Of a stretch of DNA of 64,000 bases, positions 20,424-29,083 are shown one piece after another. The DNA is taken from positions 108,393 through 172,392 of the forward strand of contig NZ_BDAC01000014.1 in assembly GCF_002091635.1 (NCBI RefSeq), written 5' to 3'. How positions within the stretch are numbered: the stretch's first letter is position 1; every line of letters begins with the position of its first letter. The notes beneath the pieces were generated by a model that saw only the letters and a program-made list of their open reading frames with translations, did no database searches and was not told the DNA's origin. Both the position numbers and the translations under genes were made by a program. The DNA comes from Pseudomonas indica NBRC 103045. Lineage in GTDB: Bacteria; Pseudomonadota; Gammaproteobacteria; Pseudomonadales; Pseudomonadaceae.

Positions 20424-21053
20424 TCAGGGGGTGGCGAAGAGTTCGCTGAAGGCGCGGGCGCGCTTGGCCACCTCGGCAGCGGAGGAGGCGGAGAACAGCG
20501 CGTGAATCACCGCGACCAGGCTGGCGCCGCGGGCGATCAGCTCGGGCGCGTTCTCCAGGGTCACGCCGCCGATGGCGACGATGGGCTGGCTGAAGCGTGC
20601 GTGGGCCTGCTCCAGCAGCTCGAGCGTCGCAGCCGGCGCCCCCGGCTTGGTGTTGGACTGGAAGAAGCGGCCGAAGGCAATGTAGCTGGCGCCTTCCCGG
20701 ACCGCCTGTTCCGCCAGCTCCAGTTGCGCGTGGCAGGTGGCGCCGACGATCGCCTGGCGACCAAGCAATGCGCGGGCGGCGGACAGCGATCCGTCGGTCT
20801 GGCCGAGGTGCACGCCGACGCCGAGGCGGGCCGCCAGTTCGGCATCGTCGTTGATGATCAGGGTGGCGCCATAACGCTCGCAGAGAGCGCGTAGCGCTTC
20901 GGCTTCACGCAGGCGACGGGCGTCGTCATCGGATTTGTCGCGGTATTGCAGCAGGCGTGCGCCGCCGTCCAGCGCTGCTTCCACGTAGGGCAGCAGCTTG
21001 CCGTCGGCCAGCAACTGGCTGTCGGTGATGGCGTAGAGACCGCGCAATTTCAT
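20424..21053 (-). CDS. thiE: Thiamine-phosphate synthase
   Basis: ThiE joins the hydroxymethylpyrimidine diphosphate and thiazole phosphate halves of thiamine. The 209-aa TIM barrel has LYAITD at the N-terminus, [10 protein letters not shown] (phosphate-binding), [21 protein letters not shown], and [20 protein letters not shown]. Its start overlaps the thiD stop by 4 bp (ATGA), so the two are translationally coupled. Confidence 0.96.
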   Translation of the reverse strand: MKLRGLYAITDSQLLADGKLLPYVEAALDGGARLLQYRDKSDDDARRLREAEALRALCERYGATLIINDDAELAARLGVGVHLGQTDGSLSAARALLGRQAIVGATCHAQLELAEQAVREGASYIAFGRFFQSNTKPGAPAATLELLEQAHARFSQPIVAIGGVTLENAPELIARGASLVAVIHALFSASSAAEVAKRARAFSELFATP

Positions 21054-21847
21054 GAGCAGAAATCCAGGGGCAGGCGGCGGGGCACGTATTGGCCGCGGCC
21101 CGGTGCTTCGGCGTCGCGCAGGCAGCGCCAGGTGTAGTCCAGGGCCGAGCGCACCGCGCTGACCAGCTCCTCACCCAGGGCCAGGCGGCCGGACAGGGCG
21201 CTGGCCAGGGTGCAGCCGGAGCCGTGGTAGCTGCCGGGCAGGCGCTGGCAGGTGAAGGTTTCGCGCAAGCCATCGCGCCCGTACAGGCGGTTGTGCACTT
21301 CCTGTTCGTCGCCATGGCCACCGGTGATCAGCAGGTACTCGGCGAATGGCAGCAGCTTTTCCGCGCACTGGTCCGCCGTACCCTCCGGGAGTTCGGCGAG
21401 AATGCGGGCTTCCGGCAGGTTCGGCGTGGCGATCCGGGCGATGGGCAGCAGCCGCTCGCGCATGGCGTAGCCGACGTCGTCCTTGCCCAGGGCGCCGCCG
21501 CCGCCGGCGCGCAGCACCGGGTCGCAGACCAGCGGCACGCCGGGCAGGGCCTGCATGATCTCCACCACGGTATCGACCATTTCCACCGAGCCGAGCATGC
21601 CCAGCTTGACCGCGGCGACTGGCAGGTCGGCGATCACGGCGCGGGCCTGGGCCAGTACCCAGTCGCGGTCGAGGACGCGGAAGTCGGAAACGTTGACGGT
21701 GTCCTGCACGGTCAGTGCGGTGACCGCCGGGGCGGCGTGGCAGCCTTGGGCGAGCAGGGCTTCGATGTCCGCCTGCAGACCGGCGCCACCACTGGGGTCG
21801 TGGCCGGAGAGACAGAGGACGACGGGACGGGAGGGTGAGGTAGTCAT
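21050..21847 (-). CDS. thiD: Hydroxymethylpyrimidine (phosphate) kinase
   Basis: ThiD phosphorylates HMP and HMP-P for thiamine synthesis. The 265-aa ribokinase-fold protein has [19 protein letters not shown] at the N-terminus, [14 protein letters not shown], and the [12 protein letters not shown] anion-hole and catalytic motif near the C-terminus. The ATG at 21847 is preferred to a GTG at 21865 on family alignment. No TPP riboswitch is evident in the 249 bp between it and ladS. Confidence 0.95.
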   Translation of the reverse strand: MTTSPSRPVVLCLSGHDPSGGAGLQADIEALLAQGCHAAPAVTALTVQDTVNVSDFRVLDRDWVLAQARAVIADLPVAAVKLGMLGSVEMVDTVVEIMQALPGVPLVCDPVLRAGGGGALGKDDVGYAMRERLLPIARIATPNLPEARILAELPEGTADQCAEKLLPFAEYLLITGGHGDEQEVHNRLYGRDGLRETFTCQRLPGSYHGSGCTLASALSGRLALGEELVSAVRSALDYTWRCLRDAEAPGRGQYVPRRLPLDFCS

Positions 21848-22096
21848 GGGGGGCGAGCTTACCACTAATCAGCCGATGCAGGACCGTGGCGGATGAGCGC
21901 GGCGCCTTCAGTGCGGGTGTGAGAGAGGGCGCAGATGGAAGTCTAAGTAACGCTCGCTTCCGTTGTGTCACCGATCCCAGCTGTTTCGCTGCTGTGCTAG
22001 AGTGAGCGGCATTCGTACAACCAGGCTCTGCGTGGCTCGTCAGCAGGAGGGAGTGGGGCTCTCCGACGAGGCGCGACAGTCCTCCTGTGGGGCTCC

Positions 22097-24490
22097 ATGC
22101 GGCATTTCCTTTTCCTTCTATTCGGCTTGCTGCCACTGCTGGCCGGTGCCGTCGAATTCGATGAAAACACCCGTAGCCTGCCGTTGGGGCAGGTCATGGA
22201 AGTATTCGAGGACGTGCGCGGCGGTGCCGGCATCGACGAGATCGCGTCGCCGGCGCTGGAGTCCAGTTTCCGTCGCCATGACCAGCCGGTGCTCAATGCC
22301 GGCTATTCGCGTTCGGTCTTCTGGCTGCGCATCGATCTCGACTATCGTCCGCTGAGCCTCGGCGGCCAGCGCACCTGGCTGCTGGAACTGGCCTACCCGC
22401 CGCTGGACCACCTCGACCTCTACCTGCCGGACGGCCAGGGCGGATACCGCCTGGCCCAGCGCACCGGCGACGCCTTGCCGTTCTCCAGCCGGCAGATCAA
22501 GCAGAACAATTACCTGTTCGAACTCAACCTTCAGCCGAACCAGCCGCAGCGCCTCTACCTGCGCGTGGAAAGCCAGGGCTCGATCCAGGCGCCGCTGACC
22601 CTGTGGGCCCCGGATGCCTACCTGGAAGACCAGCCCGGACGCATCTATGTGCTCGGTATCATCTATGGCGTGTTGCTGGTGATGCTGGTCTACAACCTGT
22701 TCATCTTTCTCAGCGTCCGCGATACCAGTTACCTCTACTACATCCTCTATATCGCCTCGTTCGGTCTCTATCAGGTCTCGGTGAACGGCGCCGGCATCCA
22801 GTATTTCTGGCCGGACAACCCCTGGTGGGCCAACGCCGCCACGCCTTTCCTGATCGGCTCGGCGGCGCTGTTCGGTTGCCAGTTCGCCCGCAGTTTCCTG
22901 CATACCGGCGAGCACAGCCCCTGGGTCGACCGCGTCCTGCTGCTGATGATGGCGTTCGGTGCCGCGGTGATGGTGTTGGCGCTCACCGTCAGCTACGCCG
23001 TGGCCCTGCGGCTCGCCACCTACCTGGCACTGCTGTTCACCGTGGTGATTTTCAGCGCCGGGATCATCGCCTGGCTGCGCGGCCTGCGGGTGGCGCGCTA
23101 CTTCATCTTCGCCTGGACTGCCTTCCTGCTGGGCGGCGTGGTCAACACGCTGATGGTGCTGGGCTACCTGCCGAACATGTTCCTCACCATGTACGCCAGC
23201 CAGATCGGCTCGGCGCTGGAGGTGGGGCTGCTGTCCCTCGCGCTAGCCGACCGGATCAACGCCATGAAAGAGGAGCGTGCGCGTATCCTCGAGGAGTCCG
23301 GCCGCAAGCTGGAGGCGCTGAACCGGGAGCTGGCCGACAGCAACCGCCTGAAGGACGAGTTCCTCGCCACCGTCACCCACGAATTGCGCACCCCCATGAA
23401 CGGTGTGATCGGTTCGCTCGAACTGATGCAGACCGTGAACATGGATATCGAGCTGGCGCAGTACCAGCGCACCGCGGCCAGCTCGGCACGCGACATGATG
23501 CGCATGGTCAACGACATCCTGGCGCTGACCGAACTGCAGGCCGGCAAGCTCTATCCGCGCCGCGAGCCGTTCAGCCTGCGTTCGCTGTTCGACGGTCTGC
23601 GCGCCCAGTTCGCGCCACGAGCCGGAGAGAAGGGGCTGAGCTTTACCCTGGACCTGGACGAGACGCTGCCCGACATCGTCCAGGGCGATGCCGGCAAGCT
23701 GGCGCAGAGCCTCGGTTACCTGCTCGATAACGCTCTCAAGTTCACCAGTCACGGCGGTGTGACCCTGCGGATAGGGCGTGGCGACGCCTCGACGAGCGAG
23801 ACGCTGGCGCTGCAGATCGAAGTGATCGACAGCGGTATCGGCTTCAATACCCCGACGGATGGATCGCTGTACCAGCAGTTCCGCCAGTTGGATGCTTCCT
23901 TGACCCGCGAATACGGCGGGCTCGGCATCGGTCTGGCGCTGTGCCGGCAACTGGTGGAGCTGCTCGGCGGCAGCCTCAGCCATTCATCCCGGGCCGGGCA
24001 GGGCAGCCGCTTCCGCCTGAGCCTGGTGCTTGGTCTGCCGCCGCTGAACGGCCCGCAGTTACCGCCGCCTCCCCGTCGCGCCGGCGGCCAGGCGCTGCGC
24101 CGGCCCGAGCAGTGCACCGTGCTGGTGGTGGAGGACAACGCGATCAACCAACTGGTGACTCGCGGCATGCTGCTCAAGCTCGGCTACCGCGTACGCACCG
24201 CCGACAACGGCGCCGAGGCCCTGGAGTTGTTGCGCTTCGAGCCGGTGGATGCGGTGCTGCTGGACTGCCAGATGCCAATCATGGACGGGTTCGCGACCTG
24301 CCGTGCGCTGCGCCTGCTGCCAGAGTGCCAGGACCTGCCTGTGCTGGCGATCACCGCCCATAGCCACAGCGGCGACCGGGAGCGCTGCCTGGCTGCCGGG
24401 ATGAGCGACTACCTGGCCAAGCCGGTGAAGTTCGAGGCCCTGCAAATGCTGCTGCACGATTGGGTGCTGTGTACGCCAGCCCGCTACTAA
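22097..24490 (+). CDS. ladS: Hybrid sensor histidine kinase LadS
   Basis: In P. aeruginosa LadS feeds the GacS/GacA-Rsm pathway and favours biofilm. The 797-aa protein starts with a signal-like segment, then a periplasmic 7TMR-DISMED2 sensor domain (about 25-175), a seven-helix 7TMR-DISM membrane domain (about 180-385), a HisKA domain with ATVTHELRTPMNG (His428), a HATPase domain (DNALKF; GGLGIGLAL) and a receiver domain (VLVVEDN, phospho-acceptor Asp723 in LLDCQMPIMDG, Lys in LAKPVK). There is no Hpt domain, as expected. It is divergent from thiD; the thiD-ladS order also supports the name. Confidence 0.95.
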   Translation: MRHFLFLLFGLLPLLAGAVEFDENTRSLPLGQVMEVFEDVRGGAGIDEIASPALESSFRRHDQPVLNAGYSRSVFWLRIDLDYRPLSLGGQRTWLLELAYPPLDHLDLYLPDGQGGYRLAQRTGDALPFSSRQIKQNNYLFELNLQPNQPQRLYLRVESQGSIQAPLTLWAPDAYLEDQPGRIYVLGIIYGVLLVMLVYNLFIFLSVRDTSYLYYILYIASFGLYQVSVNGAGIQYFWPDNPWWANAATPFLIGSAALFGCQFARSFLHTGEHSPWVDRVLLLMMAFGAAVMVLALTVSYAVALRLATYLALLFTVVIFSAGIIAWLRGLRVARYFIFAWTAFLLGGVVNTLMVLGYLPNMFLTMYASQIGSALEVGLLSLALADRINAMKEERARILEESGRKLEALNRELADSNRLKDEFLATVTHELRTPMNGVIGSLELMQTVNMDIELAQYQRTAASSARDMMRMVNDILALTELQAGKLYPRREPFSLRSLFDGLRAQFAPRAGEKGLSFTLDLDETLPDIVQGDAGKLAQSLGYLLDNALKFTSHGGVTLRIGRGDASTSETLALQIEVIDSGIGFNTPTDGSLYQQFRQLDASLTREYGGLGIGLALCRQLVELLGGSLSHSSRAGQGSRFRLSLVLGLPPLNGPQLPPPPRRAGGQALRRPEQCTVLVVEDNAINQLVTRGMLLKLGYRVRTADNGAEALELLRFEPVDAVLLDCQMPIMDGFATCRALRLLPECQDLPVLAITAHSHSGDRERCLAAGMSDYLAKPVKFEALQMLLHDWVLCTPARY

Positions 24491-24510
24491 GCGCTTAAGC
24501 GCTAGTAGCT

Positions 24511-24537
24511 TCGCCTGAGCCTCGGCTCAGGCGATTT
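24511..24537 (+). terminator. Terminator after ladS
   Basis: TCGCCTGAGCC and GGCTCAGGCGA form an 11-bp stem followed by TTT. Just before it lies a 14-bp perfect palindrome, AGCGCTTAAGCGCT (24490-24503), overlapping the ladS stop. Confidence 0.7.
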
Positions 24538-24616
24538 CCTGGAGTGACTGTGGCGGTTTTGCCGTATGCACGGATTTTTTGGCCGAAATCCCGCTTTTTC
24601 CAAGCTCTGAAGCGTG

Positions 24617-24640
24617 ATTCACTGAAGTCATTCAGTGAAT
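24617..24640. promoter_or_regulatory. Operator for the adjacent TetR regulator
   Basis: ATTCACTGAA-GTCA-TTCAGTGAAT is a perfect 10-bp inverted repeat. Each arm is itself a TTCAnTGAA dyad, giving two half-sites 13 bp apart. It ends 13 bp before the tetR-family start, a typical place for TetR autoregulation. Binding is inferred, not shown. Confidence 0.75.
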
Positions 24641-24653
24641 TCGGATTCAGAGT

Positions 24654-25304
24654 ATGGTCTATCGCATCACCGCCGCCCGACTCGACCGCGACCAGGCCCT
24701 GCGCGAGCGCATCCTCGAGTGCGCACTGGCACGGGTCGCCGAAGGGGGATTCGCCGCCCTCACCATGCAGGGGCTTGCCGAAGACGTGGGTATCGCCACC
24801 GGCAGCCTGTATCGTCATTTCCGCAACAAGGGCGAACTCGCCGCGGAAGTCTTCGCCCGTGCCAGCCAGCGCGAGGTGGATGCGCTAAGCGCCGTGCTGC
24901 GCGGGCCGGGAACCCCGGAGGCGCGCCTTGCCGCGGGGCTCCGACAGTTCGCCGCGCGTGCCTGGCACAGTCGTCGCCTGGCCTTCGCCCTGATCGCCGA
25001 ACCGGTCGATCCAGAGGTCGACGAGCAGCGTTTGCTCTACCGCGAAGCCTATGCCGAGCTGTTCGGCGACTTGCTGGAAGAGGGCGTGCGCAGCGGTGCA
25101 TTCCAGGCTCCGCTGCTCGGCGTGAGTTCGGCCTGTCTGGTCGGCGCCATCGCCGAAGCCCTGGTCGGCCCGCTTTCGCCCCCGGCCCGTGCGGCCCGCG
25201 AAGAGGGCCACTCCCAACCCGACCTGGCCGCTGTCAGCCAGGCCCTGGTCACTTTCTGCCTGCGCGCCCTGGGCGCGCGTCTGCCTGAGGACCCGACGCC
25301 ATGA
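24654..25304 (+). CDS. TetR-family transcriptional regulator
   Basis: The 216-aa protein has an N-terminal TetR helix-turn-helix (ILECALARVAEGGFAALTMQGLAEDVGIATGSLYRHFRNKGELA, residues about 20-62) and a helical ligand-binding C-terminal domain. Its stop overlaps the start of the acyl-CoA dehydrogenase by 4 bp, so the pair is co-translated. A perfect inverted repeat precedes the gene. The effector is probably an acyl-CoA or related molecule, judged only from the partner gene. Confidence 0.93.
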   Translation: MVYRITAARLDRDQALRERILECALARVAEGGFAALTMQGLAEDVGIATGSLYRHFRNKGELAAEVFARASQREVDALSAVLRGPGTPEARLAAGLRQFAARAWHSRRLAFALIAEPVDPEVDEQRLLYREAYAELFGDLLEEGVRSGAFQAPLLGVSSACLVGAIAEALVGPLSPPARAAREEGHSQPDLAAVSQALVTFCLRALGARLPEDPTP

Positions 25305-26950
25305 ACCTGCACCAGTACGCCGAAACCCATGACGTGTTCAATCAGGTCCCGCCGCTGGAAGGGACAAACCTGTACCGTGTGGACCTGCCTCTGCAGGAGT
25401 GGGTACGGCGCTTCCATGGCGGATGGGCGGAGGAGCGGCTCGATACCTACGGGGCGCTGGCCGGCGGACCGCTGATGGCCGCCGGCTTCCTGGCCAACGA
25501 GCACAAGCCGGAATTCAAGAGTCACGACCGCTACGGCCATCGCCAGGACCTGGTGGAATTCCATCCGGCCTATCACGAGCTGATGCGCACGGCCATCGAA
25601 CACGGCATTCCCTCGCTGCCCTGGACCGACCCGCGCGCCGGTGCCCACGTGGCGCGTGCCGGGTTGTCCTACCTGCACACCCAGGCCGAGGCCGGCACGG
25701 GCTGTCCGCTGACCATGACCTTCGCCAGCGTGCCGGCGCTCAAGTTGCAGCCGGACATCGCCGAGCAATGGGTGCCGAAGATCGTCGCGACTCAGTACGA
25801 CCCGCGTAACGTGCCGATGGCGCAGAAGGCCGGCGTCACCATCGGCATGGCCATGACCGAGAAGCAGGGCGGCACCGATGTGCGGGCCAATACCACCAAG
25901 GCCTATCCGGTCGGCATTCCCGGGCCAGGCCAGGCCTACGAGCTGGTCGGCCACAAGTGGTTCTGTTCGGCGCCGATGTGCGATGCCTTCCTCACCCTGG
26001 CCTACAGCGAGAAGGGTCTGAGCTGCTTCCTGCTGCCGCGCCATCGTCCGGACGGGACGCGCAACCAGTTTTACGTGCAGCGCCTGAAGAACAAGCTGGG
26101 CAACTGGTCCAACGCCTCCAGCGAAGTGGAATACCGCGGCGCGCTGGCCTGGATGATTGGCGAGGAAGGGCGCGGCGTGCCGACCATCATCGAGATGGTG
26201 GCGCTGACCCGCTTCGACTGCATGATCGGTTCCAGTGCGCTGATGCGTCAGGCTCTGACCCAGGCCGCTCATCACTGTGCCTACCGTCAGGTCGGTGGCC
26301 GGGTGCTGGCCGAGCAGCCGCTGATGCAGAACGTGCTCGCCGACCTCGCACTGGAGAGTGAAGCCGCCCTGGCGCTGACGATGCGCATGGGCCGCGCGCT
26401 CGACCATGCCCATGACGAGCAGGAAGAGAAGTTCGCCCGTCTGGTCACCGCCATCGGCAAGTATTGGATCTGCAAGCGTGCCCCGGCGATGATCAACGAG
26501 GCCTCGGAGTGCCTGGGCGGCGCCGGCTACGTGGAGGAGACCGTCCTGCCACGGCTGTACCGCGAAGCGCCGGTCAACTCGATCTGGGAGGGTTCGGGCA
26601 ACGTCCAGTGCCTGGATGTGCTGCGTGCGCTGTCGAAGGAGCCGGGTGTGCTCGATGCCTTGTTCGCCGAGCTCGGCGACGGTCACGGCGATGCCCGGCT
26701 GAAGGCGCACATCGCTCAATTGCAGACGGCGTTCCGCGACACCGACGACATCCAGTACCGCGCGCGCCAGCTCACCGAAGACGTCGCCATCGCGCTACAG
26801 GCCAAGCTGCTGCTGGAGGCCGGCAACGCCACGGTATCCGATGCCTTCCTCGCCAGCCGTCTGGGCCAGGGCGGCCGGGTCTACGGCACCCTGCCGCGGG
26901 GCATCGATGTGGAAGCGCTGGTGGCCCGCAGTACGCCGCATCCCATGTGA
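25301..26950 (+). CDS. AidB-family acyl-CoA dehydrogenase
   Basis: The 549-aa FAD flavoprotein resembles E. coli AidB along its whole length: HDVFNQVPPLEGTNLY at the N-terminus, FHPAYHELM, GMAMTEKQGGTDVRANTT, LVGHKWFCSAPMCDAF, LTRFDCMIGSSALMRQAL and LYREAPVNSIWEGSGNVQCLDVLR. AidB itself protects DNA from alkylation and has weak isovaleryl-CoA dehydrogenase activity. Here it is paired with a TetR regulator rather than Ada, so its physiological role is uncertain. Confidence 0.9.
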   Translation: MNLHQYAETHDVFNQVPPLEGTNLYRVDLPLQEWVRRFHGGWAEERLDTYGALAGGPLMAAGFLANEHKPEFKSHDRYGHRQDLVEFHPAYHELMRTAIEHGIPSLPWTDPRAGAHVARAGLSYLHTQAEAGTGCPLTMTFASVPALKLQPDIAEQWVPKIVATQYDPRNVPMAQKAGVTIGMAMTEKQGGTDVRANTTKAYPVGIPGPGQAYELVGHKWFCSAPMCDAFLTLAYSEKGLSCFLLPRHRPDGTRNQFYVQRLKNKLGNWSNASSEVEYRGALAWMIGEEGRGVPTIIEMVALTRFDCMIGSSALMRQALTQAAHHCAYRQVGGRVLAEQPLMQNVLADLALESEAALALTMRMGRALDHAHDEQEEKFARLVTAIGKYWICKRAPAMINEASECLGGAGYVEETVLPRLYREAPVNSIWEGSGNVQCLDVLRALSKEPGVLDALFAELGDGHGDARLKAHIAQLQTAFRDTDDIQYRARQLTEDVAIALQAKLLLEAGNATVSDAFLASRLGQGGRVYGTLPRGIDVEALVARSTPHPM

Positions 26951-26998
26951 CGGACGGCCTTGGCGCTTGACCTCGGGGCCGCCCCCAGCCTGCAGCAT

Positions 26999-27022
26999 GG
27001 GGCTCCTTCACTCAGGAGCCCC
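26999..27022 (+). promoter_or_regulatory. Hairpin covering the DUF3703 ribosome-binding site
   Basis: GGGGCTCCT (26999-27007) pairs with AGGAGCCCC (27014-27022) around TCACTC. The right arm contains the AGGAG Shine-Dalgarno of the next ORF. No T-run follows. It could be a weak terminator of the dehydrogenase operon or hold back translation of the next gene. Confidence 0.5.
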
Positions 27023-27025
27023 GTC

Positions 27026-27360
27026 ATGACCCGTCATCAAGCCTTCCGTCACGAGCGCCTGCTTGCCGCACTCTGGCGCGAGCGGGGCGATCCCGCCGCC
27101 GAGCTTCGCCACTTGGAGCGCGCCCATATCCTCAGCCAGCCGAGCTTTATCGATCATTCTCTCAGCCATGTCTGGTTGTTCGCCTGGGCCTGGCGGCAGC
27201 GGGATTTCAGGGAGATGGCCGCGCAGTTGTTGCGCCTGCCCGGCAGCCTGGGCTCGCTGGCCGGGTCTATCCCTTGGGCAATCCCGGGACACGGCGGGTG
27301 GGGCCGCTGGTGCCGCAGCCGGTACCCGAGGATTTGCGGGCGTTCCTGGCGCGCGGTTGA
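27026..27360 (+). pseudogene. DUF3703 protein gene with a frameshift
   Basis: The ATG at 27026 follows AGGAG. The first 75 or so codons give a DUF3703-like start (LAALWRERGDPAAELRHLERAHILSQ, RDFREMAAQLLRLPGSLGSLAG). After about base 27,245 this frame yields unrelated sequence up to a stop at 27,418. The +2 frame instead gives the expected ending (GNPGTRRVGPLVPQPVPEDLRAFLARG, stop at 27358-27360). The 335-bp span is one base short of 112 codons, so a single-base loss near 27,240-27,260 explains it. It may be a real mutation or a sequencing error. Confidence 0.72.
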
Positions 27361-27448
27361 GCCGCTGGGGGCAAGGCAGTTTGCCGGTAGGTCTTTTCCG
27401 TGGAAGCAGGCAAGATAGGCCTGTGCGACCAGACAGGAAAACCTCGCC

Positions 27449-28921
27449 GTGAACATCGACTCGGACGCTTTCATCGTCGCCCACACCCCCGAAGAGGCCG
27501 TGGATCGGCTGGCCGCGCTGCACCGGCGCGCGACCTCGGCGCTGACCCAGGCGCTCAAGCGCTACCTGAAGGAGCGCATCGAGCCGGACGCCGCGCAGCG
27601 CGCCCTGTTCCGTTATCCGCAACTGCGTCTGACCTACCTGTGCCAGGGCGAAGTGCCGTCCACCGTGCGTGCCTACGCCAAGGTGCAGGTGCCGGGCACC
27701 TACAGCAGCACCGTGACCCAGCCGGAAGCGTTTCGCAATTACCTGCTCGAGCAGTTGCGCCCCTTGATGAGCGACTTCACCGTGCAGGTCGAAGTCGGCG
27801 TGAGCGAACAGAACATTCCCTATCCCTACGTGGTGGAGCACGGCGACGAGCTGGCGGCATCCGGTGTGACCGCCGCCGAGCTGGCGCGGGTGTTCCCCAG
27901 CACCGACCTGTCGGCCGCCTCGGACGGCATCGCCGATGGCCTGTACGACTGGCAGACCGCCGATCCGCTGCCCCTGGCGCTGTTCGACGCGGCGCGGGTG
28001 GATTTCTCCCTGCGCCGCCTGGTGCACTACACCGGCAGCGACTGGTGCCACATGCAACCGTGGATTCTGCTGACCAACTATCACCGCTACGTCGACCAAT
28101 TCATCCTCCACGGCCTGAGTCGGTTGCGTGAGGATTCGCGCTTCGTGCGCATGGTGCTGCCGGGCAACGTGGTAATCGAGCGCGGCATGGAAGAGGGCGA
28201 GGCCCAGGCCATCATCGGCGGGGTGCTCTGGCATCGCTATCAGATGCCGGCCTACCACCTGGTTGCCGAGGATGGCCATGGCATCACCCTGGTGAACATC
28301 GGGGTCGGCCCGTCCAACGCGAAGAACATCACCGATCACCTCGCCGTGCTGCGCCCGCATTGCTGGCTGATGATCGGCCACTGCGGCGGCCTGCGGCAGT
28401 CGCAGACCATCGGCGACTACGTGCTGGCCCACGCCTACATGCGGCGCGACGGCATCCTCGATCGCGTACTGCCGCCGAACATCCCGCTGCCGGCCCTGGC
28501 CGAAGTGCAGTTGGCGCTGCAGGAGGCGGCGGCGCAAGTCACCGGCGAGCGGGGCGAGGCGCTGAAGAAACGCCTGCGCACCGGCACCGTGCTGACCTAC
28601 GACGACCGCAACTGGGAACTGCGCTGGGCGCAGGAGCGGCCGCTGATCAACCTCTCCCGCGCGGTGGCGGTGGACATGGAGAGCGGCACCATCGCCGCCC
28701 AGGGTTATCGCCTGCGGGTGCCCTACGGCACGCTGCTGTGCGTATCCGACAAGCCGCTGCACAGCGAGATCAAGCTGCCCGGCGCCGCCAATGCCTTCTA
28801 CGAGCGTGCCGTCACCCAGCATCTGCGCATCGGCATCGCGGCCCTCGATTTGTTGCGCAGCCAGCTCAACTCCCTGCACTCGCGCAAGCTGCGTAGTTTC
28901 GACGAGCCGCCGTTCCGCTAA
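27449..28921 (+). CDS. amn: AMP nucleosidase
   Basis: Amn hydrolyses AMP to adenine and ribose 5-phosphate in purine turnover. The 490-aa protein has the long N-terminal Amn domain, then a nucleoside phosphorylase-like domain with ITLVNIGVGPSNAKNITDHLAVLRPHCWLMIGHCGGLR and the active-site VAVDMESGTIAAQGYR. The start is GTG with AGGA upstream. Its TAA stop lies within the CTAAG target duplication of the repeat element that follows. Confidence 0.96.
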   Translation: MNIDSDAFIVAHTPEEAVDRLAALHRRATSALTQALKRYLKERIEPDAAQRALFRYPQLRLTYLCQGEVPSTVRAYAKVQVPGTYSSTVTQPEAFRNYLLEQLRPLMSDFTVQVEVGVSEQNIPYPYVVEHGDELAASGVTAAELARVFPSTDLSAASDGIADGLYDWQTADPLPLALFDAARVDFSLRRLVHYTGSDWCHMQPWILLTNYHRYVDQFILHGLSRLREDSRFVRMVLPGNVVIERGMEEGEAQAIIGGVLWHRYQMPAYHLVAEDGHGITLVNIGVGPSNAKNITDHLAVLRPHCWLMIGHCGGLRQSQTIGDYVLAHAYMRRDGILDRVLPPNIPLPALAEVQLALQEAAAQVTGERGEALKKRLRTGTVLTYDDRNWELRWAQERPLINLSRAVAVDMESGTIAAQGYRLRVPYGTLLCVSDKPLHSEIKLPGAANAFYERAVTQHLRIGIAALDLLRSQLNSLHSRKLRSFDEPPFR

Positions 28922-28922
28922 G

Positions 28923-29074
28923 AACCTGTTTACGATCTGCTGCGCGTCGGCCCTGCTGCGTTAAAAACCGACTCGGACTGCTCATTTACAGCTCGTAAAG
29001 TCGAATGCGACCCCAGCGCGTCCTCGTCGGTTTTTGCCTTGCATGGCTCTAGCTCGCGAGATCGTAAACAGGTT
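28923..29074. mobile_element. MITE-like element, variant termini (152 bp)
   Basis: Perfect 16-bp terminal inverted repeats AACCTGTTTACGATCT / AGATCGTAAACAGGTT are flanked by direct CTAAG repeats (28918-28922 and 29075-29079). There is no coding capacity. The core (CTGCGTTAAAAAC, CTCATTTACAG...CGTAAA, GTTTTTGCCTTG) is shared with the two elements at 32,810 and 34,711, although the termini differ. It is wedged between the convergent amn and hydrolase genes. Confidence 0.8.
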
Positions 29075-29083
29075 CTAAGTCGT

